Of a DNA stretch of 64,000 nt, positions 17,826 to 27,072 are shown piece by piece; within the stretch, counting starts at the first letter, position 1, and each line of letters begins with the position of its first letter. Origin of the DNA: Vogesella oryzae (lineage in GTDB: Bacteria > Pseudomonadota > Gammaproteobacteria > Burkholderiales > Chromobacteriaceae); assembly GCF_902829295.1 (NCBI RefSeq), contig NZ_CADEPL010000020.1, positions 1 to 64,000 of the forward strand, given 5' to 3'. A program made the translations under genes and the position numbers. Below the pieces are notes generated by a model, which was not told the origin of the DNA, ran no database searches, and worked only from the letters and a program-made list of their open reading frames with translations.

Positions 17826-18787
17826 TGCGTTCCCAACCGCCACGCTGGCTGCATGGCAGCCATGCCGACACCATCTGGCCGGCGCTGTTCATCCGCCAGC
17901 CTGTGCCGGCCTACCGGCGTGAAATGTGGTCTACGCCGGATGGCGGTGAAATATTCGTCGATCGGATTGATGGCCGGCCCGGTGCGCCGCTGGTGGTGCT
18001 GTTTCACGGACTGGAAGGCAGTAGCCGCAGCCATTACGCGATCGCGCTGATGCGCGAGGTGCAGGCTCGCGGCTGGCATGGTGCTGTACCGCATTTTCGC
18101 GGTTGCGGCGGCATGGAAAACCGGCAGCCCCGCGCGTATCACGCTGGCGATTCGGCCGAGGTGGCCTGGATATTGCAACGTATGGCTGCCGAGCAGCCCA
18201 TGCTATTTGCAGCAGGTGTGTCACTGGGAGGTAACATGCTGTTGCGTTATCTCGGAGAATGGGGAGCATCGGCGTTACCGCTGGCGGCCGCCGCGATCTC
18301 GGTGCCGCTGGACTTGGCTGCCGCTAGCAGCAGGCTGGATCGTGGCATTGGTCGCTGGCTATACACCCGCATGTTCCTTGGCACGCTTAAACCAAAGTCA
18401 TTGCAGCAGTTGCAGTATCACCCGCGGCTGTTCGATGCCAGGTCGGTGCGACGCGCGCGGACTTTTGCCCAGTTTGATGATGTCGTGACGGCGCCCTTGC
18501 ATGGCTACCGCGATGTGCGAGACTACTGGACGCGCGCCAGCAGCAAACCGGTATTGGGCAGTATCGTGCGGCCAACCTTGCTGATAAATGCGCGGAATGA
18601 TCCATTTTTGCCCCCCAGTGCACTGCCTGATGCCAGCGAAGTGAGCCCGGCGGTGACACTGGAATTGCCTGAACGAGGCGGCCATGCCGGTTTCGTTACC
18701 GGTCCATTCCCAGGTCAGCTGACCTGGATGCCGCAACGGCTATTGGGCTTTTTTGATAAATACATGGCTGCCCCTGGCGGCAACTGA
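17825..18787 (+). CDS. YheT-type alpha/beta hydrolase
   Basis: 320 residues of the YheT/UPF0017 alpha/beta-hydrolase family. The opening [17 protein letters not shown] matches the family's conserved start, [15 protein letters not shown] follows, the nucleophile Ser sits in [15 protein letters not shown] near 138, and the late Asp and His are in NARNDPFLP and GGHAGFV. Bacterial members are carboxylesterases of unclear physiological substrate. The start overlaps the mog stop by one base. trpC follows 10 bases downstream, so cotranscription is likely. A motif copy is at 18568-18577. Confidence 0.85.
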   Translation: MRSQPPRWLHGSHADTIWPALFIRQPVPAYRREMWSTPDGGEIFVDRIDGRPGAPLVVLFHGLEGSSRSHYAIALMREVQARGWHGAVPHFRGCGGMENRQPRAYHAGDSAEVAWILQRMAAEQPMLFAAGVSLGGNMLLRYLGEWGASALPLAAAAISVPLDLAAASSRLDRGIGRWLYTRMFLGTLKPKSLQQLQYHPRLFDARSVRRARTFAQFDDVVTAPLHGYRDVRDYWTRASSKPVLGSIVRPTLLINARNDPFLPPSALPDASEVSPAVTLELPERGGHAGFVTGPFPGQLTWMPQRLLGFFDKYMAAPGGN

Positions 18788-18797
18788 AGGCTTGGTT

Positions 18798-19604
18798 ATG
18801 TCCGATATCCTTACCAAAATATGCGCCACTAAAATCCAGGAAGTTACTCAGCGTCGTCCGCTGCGCTCGCTCAACAGCTTGCGCGACGAAGCCGAGGCTC
18901 GGCGCGACGACCGGCGTGACTTTGTTGCCGCTATCCGGCAGAAGCATAGCCAGAAGCTGCCGGCCGTCATCGCCGAGGTAAAAAAAGCCAGCCCAAGCAA
19001 AGGGGTCATCCGCGCCGATTTCGATCCGGCTGCCATTGCCCATAGCTACGCTACTGCCGGTGCGGCATGCCTGTCGGTGCTGACCGATGCGCCCTATTTT
19101 CAAGGCCATGAGGACTATCTGGTTGCTGCCCGCGGCGCATGCCAGTTGCCGGTGCTGCGCAAGGATTTCATGGTTGACGAGTACCAGATCGTCGAAGCGC
19201 GAGCGATTGGCGCCGACTGCATCCTGTTGATTGCCGCAGCTTTGTCGCTACCGCAAATGCGCGATTTCGAGGCGTTGGCGCACGAACTGGGGATGACGGT
19301 TCTCGTTGAAGTACATGACGAGCATGAGCTGGAGAGTGCCTTGCAGTTGCAAACGCCGCTGGTGGGTGTCAATAACCGTAATTTGCGCACTTTCGAGGTT
19401 AACCTGGAAACGACCCTGCGTTTGCTTCCGACCATAGGGCCTGATCGTATCGCGGTGACTGAGAGTGGCATCCTGACCACCCGGGACGTTGCCCTGATGC
19501 GCGAGCATCATGTGCATACATTCCTGGTTGGTGAAGCCTTTATGCGCGAGCAGGATCCAGGCGCCGGGCTGGCCAGAATGTTTTTCGGGGCTGATGCCGC
19601 ATAG
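18798..19604 (+). CDS. trpC: Indole-3-glycerol phosphate synthase
   Basis: 268 residues, a TIM barrel that decarboxylates and cyclises CdRP to indole-3-glycerol phosphate in tryptophan synthesis. The family signature [21 protein letters not shown] lies near 58-78, [13 protein letters not shown] near 120, and [13 protein letters not shown] and ESGIL follow in order. The ATG at 18798 is just after the yheT stop with GAAGG upstream; the earlier in-frame ATG would overlap yheT. It is separated from trpG-trpD by 13 kb, and no TrpF domain is fused. Confidence 0.95.
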   Translation: MSDILTKICATKIQEVTQRRPLRSLNSLRDEAEARRDDRRDFVAAIRQKHSQKLPAVIAEVKKASPSKGVIRADFDPAAIAHSYATAGAACLSVLTDAPYFQGHEDYLVAARGACQLPVLRKDFMVDEYQIVEARAIGADCILLIAAALSLPQMRDFEALAHELGMTVLVEVHDEHELESALQLQTPLVGVNNRNLRTFEVNLETTLRLLPTIGPDRIAVTESGILTTRDVALMREHHVHTFLVGEAFMREQDPGAGLARMFFGADAA

Positions 19605-19676
19605 ATTTATACCAAGCTGCGGCTGTCTTCATCTACCATGCAGAGATAGGCCAGTGCCGACTGTGAAAACCGCACC

Positions 19677-21197
19677 ATGATCGACCTGAAAGCCATTTTC
19701 CGAGCCGTCTCCGGTCGTAGACGGCCTGGTTCCGATACCACCGAGTCCGCAACCCGGCTGGTAAGCACCCTGCCGACCATGGATAGCCGCCCTGCTTTGG
19801 TGGAAATCATCAAGGCGGTGGCGCGCATCAACAAGGATGTCAGCATTACTTTCAAGGATCGCATTGAGACCTTGTTGTATGTGGACACCCATGCTGCTTC
19901 CATTCATCACCATCTGTGTCTCGACTACCTGGCTGGCGTACCGCGTGCGCGTACCTATTTGCCGACGATTCTGGCGTACTGGACCGAGCTGGCTAACGGC
20001 TATCTGCTGTGCCTGCGGCAAAGCCAGAACAGCAAAACGCCACAGATGACGCCATCGCTGGAGCTGGCAGCCGTGCGTGCCCTGCACCACCAGCTCAGCT
20101 TGATTCGCTGGAGCGCACTCCGTTACATCCATGCCGATGGCTCGACCTGGCTGCAAGCTTATCGGCTGTATTCGCTGATCGAACAAGCCGGCTTCCAGCA
20201 GAAAGCTATTGCACTGTACGAGCCGGAAGAAGAAAGCATTACTGCCGAGAGGATGCTGGTGCAGGCCGCAATGCTGCACTTGGCGCAAACCGACAATCTG
20301 GTGCCGATCGAGATCGAAGCAATTCACCTGCTACTGTCACGGCTGGCTGACGATGTCAGCCTTGCACCGAATGCCAGTGATAGTGATTTCCAGTATGTCA
20401 TCAACCTGGACCTGCCTGCGGCACCGCAATTGTTGCGTCGCGGTACCTTGGGCAAGGGTTGCCGTTTCTGGTCTGGCGATGCGGTGGTTAACCGGCTAGC
20501 GGATCTGATCCTCGATTTCGATCAGGCGGTGCCGGCGAATTTCAGCCGTGCGCTGCCTTCTATGCCGGTAGCGACGTGGCGCAGCTTGCTGCAGAAACTG
20601 TCTACCCGCTGGTCACAGGATGGTGGCAAATCCATGCGCCGGCACGAACGCTTGACTAGCAGTAGCATGGCGAAGGTAGAAGTCGGTTTCGAGCGGATTG
20701 CCCACCACCTGCGACTCAACCGGAACGTGCCGTTGGGTGACGAGCAGTTTAACGACGAATGGCGTGTTACCGATTCCAGCGAAGCCGGGGTCGGCATGAC
20801 TTATCTGGGGCGGGACGTTGACGGCCTGCTGATCGGTCGCACCATCTGGGTCGGCACGCGCGGCCAACCTGCCCAGTTGGGTATCATTCGTCGTGTACAA
20901 CGGCTAAGTGAGGGCGGCACCAAGGTCGGTGTCGAGCTGCTCGGGAATATGCCATTACCGGTGCAGCTAAGCGAAAGTATCAATAGCACGCCGTTTAACG
21001 GTATCTATCTGACGCAGAACAATACTCGCGGTGGTCGGCGCGTTTTCTTGGTGCCGGGCAAATTGCCGGCAGGCGGCGGTGTGCTGAGTCTGTCCGCCAA
21101 TGGTAAAACTTACCAGATTCGGATAACCGAACAGGTGGCGAGTTTTGAAGACTGCCAGCAGGTCGAATTCGAGACACTTGAGCGACTGACCAGCTAG
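19677..21197 (+). CDS. Uncharacterised 506-residue protein, possible PilZ-like C-terminus
   Basis: I do not recognise this protein with confidence. It is soluble and mainly helical up to about residue 300, with DRIETLLYVDTHAASIHHHLC near 65, then a basic linker (KSMRRHERLTSS) near 320. The last 150 residues look beta-rich: MAKVEVGFERIAHHLRL, VTDSSEAGVGMTYLG near 362, GIIRRVQRLSEGGTKVGVELLG near 400. The D.S..G followed by a G..V.R alternation recalls PilZ domains that bind cyclic-di-GMP, but the RxxxR motif is not clear. Similar proteins occur in other Neisseriales (memory, not search). It stands alone, ended by a terminator. A motif copy is at 20870-20879. Confidence 0.6.
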   Translation: MIDLKAIFRAVSGRRRPGSDTTESATRLVSTLPTMDSRPALVEIIKAVARINKDVSITFKDRIETLLYVDTHAASIHHHLCLDYLAGVPRARTYLPTILAYWTELANGYLLCLRQSQNSKTPQMTPSLELAAVRALHHQLSLIRWSALRYIHADGSTWLQAYRLYSLIEQAGFQQKAIALYEPEEESITAERMLVQAAMLHLAQTDNLVPIEIEAIHLLLSRLADDVSLAPNASDSDFQYVINLDLPAAPQLLRRGTLGKGCRFWSGDAVVNRLADLILDFDQAVPANFSRALPSMPVATWRSLLQKLSTRWSQDGGKSMRRHERLTSSSMAKVEVGFERIAHHLRLNRNVPLGDEQFNDEWRVTDSSEAGVGMTYLGRDVDGLLIGRTIWVGTRGQPAQLGIIRRVQRLSEGGTKVGVELLGNMPLPVQLSESINSTPFNGIYLTQNNTRGGRRVFLVPGKLPAGGGVLSLSANGKTYQIRITEQVASFEDCQQVEFETLERLTS

Positions 21198-21213
21198 GTG
21201 GCTCGCCATATAG

Positions 21214-21242
21214 AAAAAGCCCGGCAATACGCCGGGCTTTTT
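21214..21242. terminator. Bidirectional rho-independent terminator
   Basis: AAAAAGCCCGGC and GCCGGGCTTTTT pair perfectly around AATAC, followed by TTTT. It lies between the 506-residue gene and convergent fadA. A single repeat copy GGTTGGCCGC follows at 21257-21266. Confidence 0.92.
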
Positions 21243-21271
21243 TTGTGGCCAGTCAGGGTTGGCCGCAATAA

Positions 21272-22474
21272 TTACAGTACTTCGATGATGCCGGCGGCAC
21301 CCATGCCGGTACCAATGCACATGGTTACCATGCCATGCCCTTGCATGCCGGCATCACGCATGCCATGGATCAAAGTGGCGGTACGGATGGCACCGGTGGC
21401 GCCCAACGGGTGCCCCAGGGCAATGGCGCCGCCATGCGGATTGACTTTGCTCATGTCCAGTTCCAGATCACGAGCTACCGCCAGTGCCTGAGCCGCAAAT
21501 GCCTCGTTCAACTCGATCCACTTCAGATCATCCTGTGCCAGGCCTGCCTGTTTCAGTGCCGCAGGGATGGCTTCTTTCGGGCCAATACCCATGATTTCCG
21601 GCGGTACGCCTTTCACTGCGAAGGTTACATAGCGACCCAGCGGGGTGAGGTTGAACTCCTTCAGCACACGCTCGGAGACAAGGATAACGGCACCAGCACC
21701 ATCCGACATTTGCGAGGAGTTACCAGCAGTCACCGAACCCTTGGCATCGAATACCGTCTTCAGCTTGGCCAGACCATCCAGTGTGGTTTCGCGGCGCGGA
21801 CCTTCGTCGGTATCCAGTACGCGGGTCTTGCTGATGACTTCACCCGTCTCCAGGTTCGGCGTGCGATAGGTTACTTCCAGCGGGGTAATCTCGTTTTTGA
21901 ATTTGCCCCCATCGATGGCGGCCAGTGCGCGGCGATGCGACTCAACAGCGAAAGCATCCTGATCCTCGCGCGATACGCCCCACTGTTGCGCTACTTTCTC
22001 GGCGGTCAGGCCCATGCCGTAGGCAATCGCGTAGTTCTCGTCCTTGGCAAAGATCGCCGGGTTCAACGAAACCTTGTTACCCATCATCGGCACCATGGAC
22101 ATCGATTCCGCACCGGCGGCGATGACCACATCGGCCTCGCCCATGCGGATACGGTCGGCGGCAATCTGTACCGCGTTGATGCCGGACGAGCAGTAGCGGT
22201 TGATGGTGATGCCACCGACAGTATCCGGCAAACCGGCCAACAGCACGCCGATACGCGCCATGTTCAGCCCTTGTTCTGCTTCCGGAAAGGCGCAACCCAC
22301 CACGCAGTCGGAAATCAGTTTCGGATCCAGCGTTGGCACCTGCGCCAGGGCACCGGTAATAACGTGTGCCAGCATGTCATCCGGCCGCACATGACGCATC
22401 ATGCCGCGCGGCGCCTTGCCTACCGGGGTGCGGGTTGCCGCAACGATGTAAGCTTCTTGTACTTGTTTAACCAT
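21272..22474 (-). CDS. fadA: Acetyl-CoA C-acyltransferase (3-ketoacyl-CoA thiolase)
   Basis: 400 residues of the thiolase superfamily; cleaves 3-ketoacyl-CoA with CoA in the last step of beta-oxidation. The acyl-enzyme cysteine is in NRYCSSGINAVQ near 91, NEAFAAQALAV near 319 and the catalytic GGAIALGHPLGATG (His near 352) and CIGTGMGAAGIIEVL end are intact. CAGGAGAATTGCAAA precedes the ATG at 22474; residues from the longer open frame are not family-like. It is the second gene of the fadN-like/fadA unit, 70 bases after the previous stop. Confidence 0.95.
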   Translation of the reverse strand: MVKQVQEAYIVAATRTPVGKAPRGMMRHVRPDDMLAHVITGALAQVPTLDPKLISDCVVGCAFPEAEQGLNMARIGVLLAGLPDTVGGITINRYCSSGINAVQIAADRIRMGEADVVIAAGAESMSMVPMMGNKVSLNPAIFAKDENYAIAYGMGLTAEKVAQQWGVSREDQDAFAVESHRRALAAIDGGKFKNEITPLEVTYRTPNLETGEVISKTRVLDTDEGPRRETTLDGLAKLKTVFDAKGSVTAGNSSQMSDGAGAVILVSERVLKEFNLTPLGRYVTFAVKGVPPEIMGIGPKEAIPAALKQAGLAQDDLKWIELNEAFAAQALAVARDLELDMSKVNPHGGAIALGHPLGATGAIRTATLIHGMRDAGMQGHGMVTMCIGTGMGAAGIIEVL

Positions 22475-22544
22475 TTTGCAATTCTCCTGATGACAGGCTG
22501 GCCTGCCCCTCAGCAACGCCAGCCTGCCGATATTCTGGCTACTA

Positions 22545-24920
22545 TCAGTTACGCAGCGGCTTGCCGGTGGTCAGCATGTTGGCGATGCGATCCTGGGTCT
22601 TGCTGGTTTTCAGCAAGGTCATGAAGGCCTTGCGTTCCAGATCCAGCAGCCACTGTTCGTTCACCAGCGTACCCTGCTCCACGTCGCCACCGGTCATCAC
22701 ATCGGCGATCAGGCTGGAGATAAAGAAGTCGTGCTTGCTGATGAAGTTGCCCTCCATCATGTTGACCAGCTGTCCCTTGATGGATGCCGCACCGGCACGA
22801 CCTGCAACCGGGAAGGTAGCGCCGCGCATCGGCGGGCGGTAGCCGGATTCAGCCAGCGCTATCGCCTGTTGCTTGGCGACATGCAGCAGCTCGTAGGTAT
22901 TGAACACCACGCTGTCACCCTTGCGGAAGAAGCCGATTTCCTGGGCCTCGTGACCGCTGGTGGCGACTTTGGCAGTGGCAATCGCCATGAAGTAGTCCTT
23001 CAGCGCCGCCAGCACATCGCCACGGGCTTCCTGTGCGGCGCGGAAAGCAAATTCCTTGCAGCCACCACCGCCCGGCAGCAGGCCGACGCCAACTTCCACC
23101 AGCCCGACATAGGACTCCAGCGCGGCAACCGTCTTGTCGCAGTGCATGGCGAACTCGCAGCCACCACCGAAAACATAGCCCTGGGTCGCGGCAATGGTTG
23201 GCACCTGGCAGTAACGCAGGCGCATGGAGGTTTCCTGGAAGCGGCGCACGGTGGCGTCGATGGCATCCCAGTCTCCCATCATGAAGGCAGGCATCATCGA
23301 AGTCAGGTCGGCGCCGACCGAGAACGGTTCTTCGGTTTGCCAGATCACCAGACCTTTGAAGCGGGCTTCGGCAATGTCGATGGCGGTATTCAGGCCATCA
23401 ATGACATCCGGGCCAATCGCGTGCGCCTTGGACTTGAACGACACCACCAAAACTTCGTCACCGGTAGTAAAGGCACGCACACCGTCGTTCTCGAACACGG
23501 TTTCGCCCAGAGGGGCGTTTGCTTCGCCCAGCACTTTGGCCGGTGCCAGCTGGCGTTGGTAGACATCCAGCGTACTGCGGCCAACCAGTTTGTTGCCAGC
23601 CGCATCGAACGAGCCATCAGCGAAATGCACGCCGGCGCGATCCGTCTCCAGCGCCCATGCCGGCAGGTTGGCCGCAACCAGCGACTTGCCAGCCTGAATA
23701 TCCTCGGCAATCCACTTGGCCACCTGTTGCCACCCGGCGGCCTGCCAGGTTTCGAACGGGCCAACGCTCCAGCCAAAACCCCAGCGGATGGCAAAGTCCA
23801 CATCGCGCGCGCAATTGGCGATGTCGCCGAGGTGATAAGCGATGTAATGGAACACATCGCGGAAGCATGCCCACAGGAATTGCGCTTGCGGGTGCTCGCT
23901 ATCGCGCAGTTTCTGGAATTTTTCTGCCGGATTGGCAATTTTCAGAATGTCTTTGACTGCATCGTCACCCTTCTGGCCGCTGCCTACGTACTCGCCGGCC
24001 ACCGGATCGAGTACGAACATCTGCTTGCCTTCCTTCTTGTAGATGCCGGCCTTGGTTTTGGCGCCCAGCGCACCGGCGGCAATCAGTTTCTGCAGCCATT
24101 CCGGTGACTTGAACAAGCCATGCCACGGATCATTCGGCAGGGTGTCGTCCATGGTCTTGACCACATGGGCGAAGGTGTCCAGGCCAACTACGTCGGCAGT
24201 GCGGAAAGTGGCAGATTTCGGACGGCCCAGGCGCGGGCCGGTAAGGTCGTCAACCACATCGAAGCGGATGCCGAATTTCTCGGCATTGGCGATGGTCGCC
24301 AGCATCGAGAATACGCCGATACGGTTGGCCACGAAGTTGGGGGTATCTTTGGCACGTACTACGCCTTTACCCAGCGTGGTCACCAGGAAGCGCTCCAGGT
24401 TATTCAGCATCGCGGCAGCGGAGCCAACGCACGGGATGATTTCTACCAGGTGCATGTAGCGCGGCGGGTTGAAGAAATGCACGCCGCAGAAGCGCGGCTT
24501 CAGTTCGGCCGGCAGAGAATCGGCCAACTGGTTGATCGACAGACCCGAGGTGTTGGTTGCAAAAATGGTTTGCTCTCCAAGATGCGGCGCTACCTTGGCG
24601 TACAGCTCGGCTTTCCAGTCCATGCGCTCGGCAATCGCTTCGATCACCAGGTCGCAGTCCTGCAGCAGGTGCAGATGCTCTTCATAGTTGGCTGGCTGAA
24701 TAAAGTTCACGGCCTCCTTGCTGGACAGCGGGGACGGCTTGAGCTTTTTCAGGCCCTCGATCGCTTTCAATGCAATCGCGCTTTTCGGGCCTTCCTTGGC
24801 TGGCAGGTCGAACAGCACGGTCGGCACCTTGGCATTAACCAGATGGGCGGCGATCTGGGCCCCCATCACGCCGGCGCCGAGAACGGCTACCTTGCGTACG
24901 ATGAATTTGGTCTGAGACAT
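22545..24920 (-). CDS. FadN-type 3-hydroxyacyl-CoA dehydrogenase/enoyl-CoA hydratase
   Basis: 791 residues. The N-terminal half is 3-hydroxyacyl-CoA dehydrogenase with the NAD site VAVLGAGVMGAQIAAHL near 12 and FCGVHFFNPPRYMHLVEIIP near 135. The C-terminal part is crotonase-like, with YVFGGGCEFAMHCD and GLVEVGVGLLPGGGGCKEF near 600-640. This order is the reverse of E. coli FadB (hydratase first) and matches FadN of Bacillus and the long-chain enzymes of many betaproteobacteria. It hydrates and oxidises enoyl-CoA, working with FadA. GAGGAAACC precedes the ATG at 24920. Repeat copies are at 23577 and 23666. Confidence 0.9.
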   Translation of the reverse strand: MSQTKFIVRKVAVLGAGVMGAQIAAHLVNAKVPTVLFDLPAKEGPKSAIALKAIEGLKKLKPSPLSSKEAVNFIQPANYEEHLHLLQDCDLVIEAIAERMDWKAELYAKVAPHLGEQTIFATNTSGLSINQLADSLPAELKPRFCGVHFFNPPRYMHLVEIIPCVGSAAAMLNNLERFLVTTLGKGVVRAKDTPNFVANRIGVFSMLATIANAEKFGIRFDVVDDLTGPRLGRPKSATFRTADVVGLDTFAHVVKTMDDTLPNDPWHGLFKSPEWLQKLIAAGALGAKTKAGIYKKEGKQMFVLDPVAGEYVGSGQKGDDAVKDILKIANPAEKFQKLRDSEHPQAQFLWACFRDVFHYIAYHLGDIANCARDVDFAIRWGFGWSVGPFETWQAAGWQQVAKWIAEDIQAGKSLVAANLPAWALETDRAGVHFADGSFDAAGNKLVGRSTLDVYQRQLAPAKVLGEANAPLGETVFENDGVRAFTTGDEVLVVSFKSKAHAIGPDVIDGLNTAIDIAEARFKGLVIWQTEEPFSVGADLTSMMPAFMMGDWDAIDATVRRFQETSMRLRYCQVPTIAATQGYVFGGGCEFAMHCDKTVAALESYVGLVEVGVGLLPGGGGCKEFAFRAAQEARGDVLAALKDYFMAIATAKVATSGHEAQEIGFFRKGDSVVFNTYELLHVAKQQAIALAESGYRPPMRGATFPVAGRAGAASIKGQLVNMMEGNFISKHDFFISSLIADVMTGGDVEQGTLVNEQWLLDLERKAFMTLLKTSKTQDRIANMLTTGKPLRN

Positions 24921-25023
24921 GGTTTCCTCGGTTGTCTTGACAAACATAGTGAAGGCCTCTCGGATTATAGGTTCCGGGTCGGCCAAGGCAGGGATTTCGC
25001 CAGTATCGGACTCGATACAGTAA

Positions 25024-25039
25024 CTGAATGAATATTCAG
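25024..25039. promoter_or_regulatory. Inverted repeat CTGAAT-N4-ATTCAG upstream of the fadN-like gene
   Basis: A perfect 6-bp inverted repeat with a four-base spacer lies about 105 bases before the start of the dehydrogenase/hydratase gene, in the only gap before it. The size fits a dimeric TetR-type operator and its place suggests regulation of fadN-fadA. It does not match the PsrA consensus seen before fadL and psrA, so a different regulator may act here. Confidence 0.5.
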
Positions 25040-25049
25040 CATTTCCCTT

Positions 25050-25106
25050 AAAAAAAACACGGCCGGTAAACCGTGTTGTTGCGGCCAACCTGTAAGAGTT
25101 GGCCGC
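25050..25106 (-). terminator. Terminator of fadL, with adjacent repeat pair
   Basis: On the minus strand AACACGG and CCGTGTT form a stem followed by a T run (bases 25050-25077). Just before it, 25081-25090 (GCGGCCAACC) and 25098-25106 (GTTGGCCGC) form a second hairpin from two copies of the repeated motif around a seven-base loop. Confidence 0.85.
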
Positions 25107-25122
25107 GATACCGCTAAAGCCA

Positions 25123-26496
25123 TCAGAAAGAATGGTTGTACTGCACACCTATGATCTGGGCATGAGATTTGTAATCGGCTGTAGCTGTTGTTTGGCTGGA
25201 AACACACTGAGAAACGCCGTAGTTAGAGCACTTGCCAGATACATTAGCCTTGGCATCCTTGATCTGGATATAGCTGTAGGCCACGTCCACAGAGTTGTTC
25301 TTGTTGATATCGTACTTGGCGCCAAACGAGTACCAGTAGCGATCATTATCCGGCATGGTTGCCAGTCGATGATTATCATCCGGTACCGGGGACTTATCGT
25401 AGGCGATACCAAAACGCAGCTGCAGCGGATTGCTCCACTGGTAGGAACCACCAATGGCAATTTTATAAGTATCTTTCCAGTCCGGATTCAGATAGGTGGT
25501 ATTGCCTTGGTTAGTTTTTGAATTTTCATACTTGAGTTGGGCGGTACTGAAGCGGGAGTGCTTAGTCCAAGTCACGTCCGCGAACAGGTCAACTTTATCG
25601 TTCAGCTTGTGCATGCCGTGTAACGACAGCGACTCCGGGGTGGTGATATCCACGCTGGCGCCTTCGGAATCCTTAAACCCGGCAGCATTCAGTGCGCTAT
25701 AGCCTGCGGCAGGTTTGCTCCATTTTGCTGTGCCAGACAGCGTGTGTTCAATTTGAGAGCGATAGTTTATGCCAACACGAGTCTTGTCGGATATATCCCA
25801 CATCCAGGCCAGGTTGTAGCCGAAACCCCAGTCATCGCCATCTACATCTGCAAACCCGTCAGCTTGGCCGTTACCTGCGGGGTTGTTGCCAGCGAGTGCA
25901 AAGCCAAAGTTTGCGTACTGGCGCAGATGCGCCTTGGCATACTGTGCAATTACCCCGACGGCAACTGAGTGCTGCTCATTCAGTTTGAATGCTACGGTCG
26001 GATTGATATCGATGGTAGTCAGCGAGGTAGCATTCAAGTTGTAGCGGAGCACAGAGTTACGCTGATATTCGGTATCGGATGCATACGGCACATACACCCC
26101 CAAACCTACATAAACTTTGTCGTTTAGTTGATGCGAAAGGTAAAAATGCGGCACTGCAATCAGATCATCGGTGATTTTTCCGGATGTGGCAGCAGTAGTG
26201 CCAGCACCCCCATCCCCCGTGGTAATCGCACCGCCAGTTGGGTAATTGCCGGAAGCATTGCTGTATTCAACGCTTGGCATTACCAGATTAATTGCACCGG
26301 AGAAATTGGTGCCGTCCAGCTTGGTCATACCGGCGGCGTTGTAGAAAATGGTGGATGCGTCGGCAGCTTCAGCTGCGCTGGCGTTGGCAGTAGACTGCGA
26401 ACTGACAGATTGGGTACCAAAGTGGTACCCCGATGCCATTGCGGCAGCGGAAGCTCCCATCATCATTACTGAAAGAGTCAGGCGCTTGAGTTGCAT
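25123..26496 (-). CDS. fadL: FadL/OmpP1 family long-chain fatty acid outer-membrane transporter
   Basis: 457 residues. Residues 1-21 are a signal peptide (basic start, hydrophobic core, ASAAAMA). The mature start SGYHFGTQSVSSQSTANASAAEAADASTIFYNAAGMTKLDG is the diagnostic FadL N-terminal hatch region with the conserved NPAG-like NAAG. The remainder alternates as beta strands and ends in the aromatic NHSF expected for BAM recognition. FadL imports hydrophobic substrates, chiefly long-chain fatty acids. Neighbours (fadA, FadN-type enzyme, fadE, psrA) and a PsrA-type operator upstream support this substrate. Confidence 0.93.
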   Translation of the reverse strand: MQLKRLTLSVMMMGASAAAMASGYHFGTQSVSSQSTANASAAEAADASTIFYNAAGMTKLDGTNFSGAINLVMPSVEYSNASGNYPTGGAITTGDGGAGTTAATSGKITDDLIAVPHFYLSHQLNDKVYVGLGVYVPYASDTEYQRNSVLRYNLNATSLTTIDINPTVAFKLNEQHSVAVGVIAQYAKAHLRQYANFGFALAGNNPAGNGQADGFADVDGDDWGFGYNLAWMWDISDKTRVGINYRSQIEHTLSGTAKWSKPAAGYSALNAAGFKDSEGASVDITTPESLSLHGMHKLNDKVDLFADVTWTKHSRFSTAQLKYENSKTNQGNTTYLNPDWKDTYKIAIGGSYQWSNPLQLRFGIAYDKSPVPDDNHRLATMPDNDRYWYSFGAKYDINKNNSVDVAYSYIQIKDAKANVSGKCSNYGVSQCVSSQTTATADYKSHAQIIGVQYNHSF

Positions 26497-26617
26497 GGTG
26501 TTAATCCCTCTGTGCGTTATTTGTGGCGCTGTCTTGATCGATCATATTTTTGTTCTCGACCTGTAGACGATGGTATCAGAGTGAATACCTAGTTCAAGCG
26601 ATTTCGAGCGATTGTTC

Positions 26618-26631
26618 CAAACAATCGTTTC
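26618..26631. promoter_or_regulatory. PsrA-type operator before fadL
   Basis: CAAAC-AATC-GTTTC fits the Pseudomonas PsrA consensus (G/C)AAAC-N2-4-GTTT(G/C) exactly. It lies about 122 bases before the fadL start, and a PsrA-like regulator is encoded at 29641-30276. A partly overlapping inverted repeat CGATTGTT-CCA-AACAATCG spans 26609-26627. Confidence 0.7.
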
Positions 26632-26680
26632 ACTAAAGCAACAGTACAACAGTGGGTCCAAATTACGGGCAAGCGACAGC

Positions 26681-27058
26681 CTAGATCAGCCGTGAACGGC
26701 CATCGTTATCGATGGCAACATAGGTCGAAATCAGCTCGGTAACCGGCAGGATATCGCCATTCATCCGCTCGGTTTCAACGGTGATTTTCAGTGTGACGGA
26801 CTTCTGCCCCAGACGCAGCTTGTCGGCATAAATCGAGACAAAATCGCCGAGCTGGATCGGGTTGGCAAACTGAAAAGCGTTTACCGCCACAGTAGTTACC
26901 TGGCCCGCGGCCAACCTTTCGGCGACAGCTGAACCGGCCAAATCTATCTGCCCCATCAGCCAGCCCATATGCACCCTGCCGTGGACATTGCTGCCATGTA
27001 CTTCGGCACGTACACGCAGGACAGGTTGCCGGTTTGTTCCATGCATTACATCTTGCAT
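26681..27058 (-). CDS. Hotdog-fold acyl-CoA thioesterase (YciA-like)
   Basis: 125 residues of the YciA/acyl-CoA hydrolase hotdog family, which releases free acids from acyl-CoA. GRVHMGWLMGQIDLAG near 25-40 is the hotdog helix segment corresponding to family G..F GG..L..D; FANPIQLGDFVSIYA near 64-78 is the usual second signature. GGAGGAGTTGACA precedes the ATG at 27058, so the longer frame to 27094 is rejected. It sits between fadE and fadL on the same strand, with a structured 90-base gap after fadE. A motif copy is at 26907-26916. Confidence 0.85.
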   Translation of the reverse strand: MQDVMHGTNRQPVLRVRAEVHGSNVHGRVHMGWLMGQIDLAGSAVAERLAAGQVTTVAVNAFQFANPIQLGDFVSIYADKLRLGQKSVTLKITVETERMNGDILPVTELISTYVAIDNDGRSRLI

Positions 27059-27072
27059 TGTCAACTCCTCCA

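Noticed and set aside
21335-24107. Long plus-strand frames opposite fadA and the FadN-type gene
   Set aside because: Antisense shadows of conserved beta-oxidation genes; no domain features.
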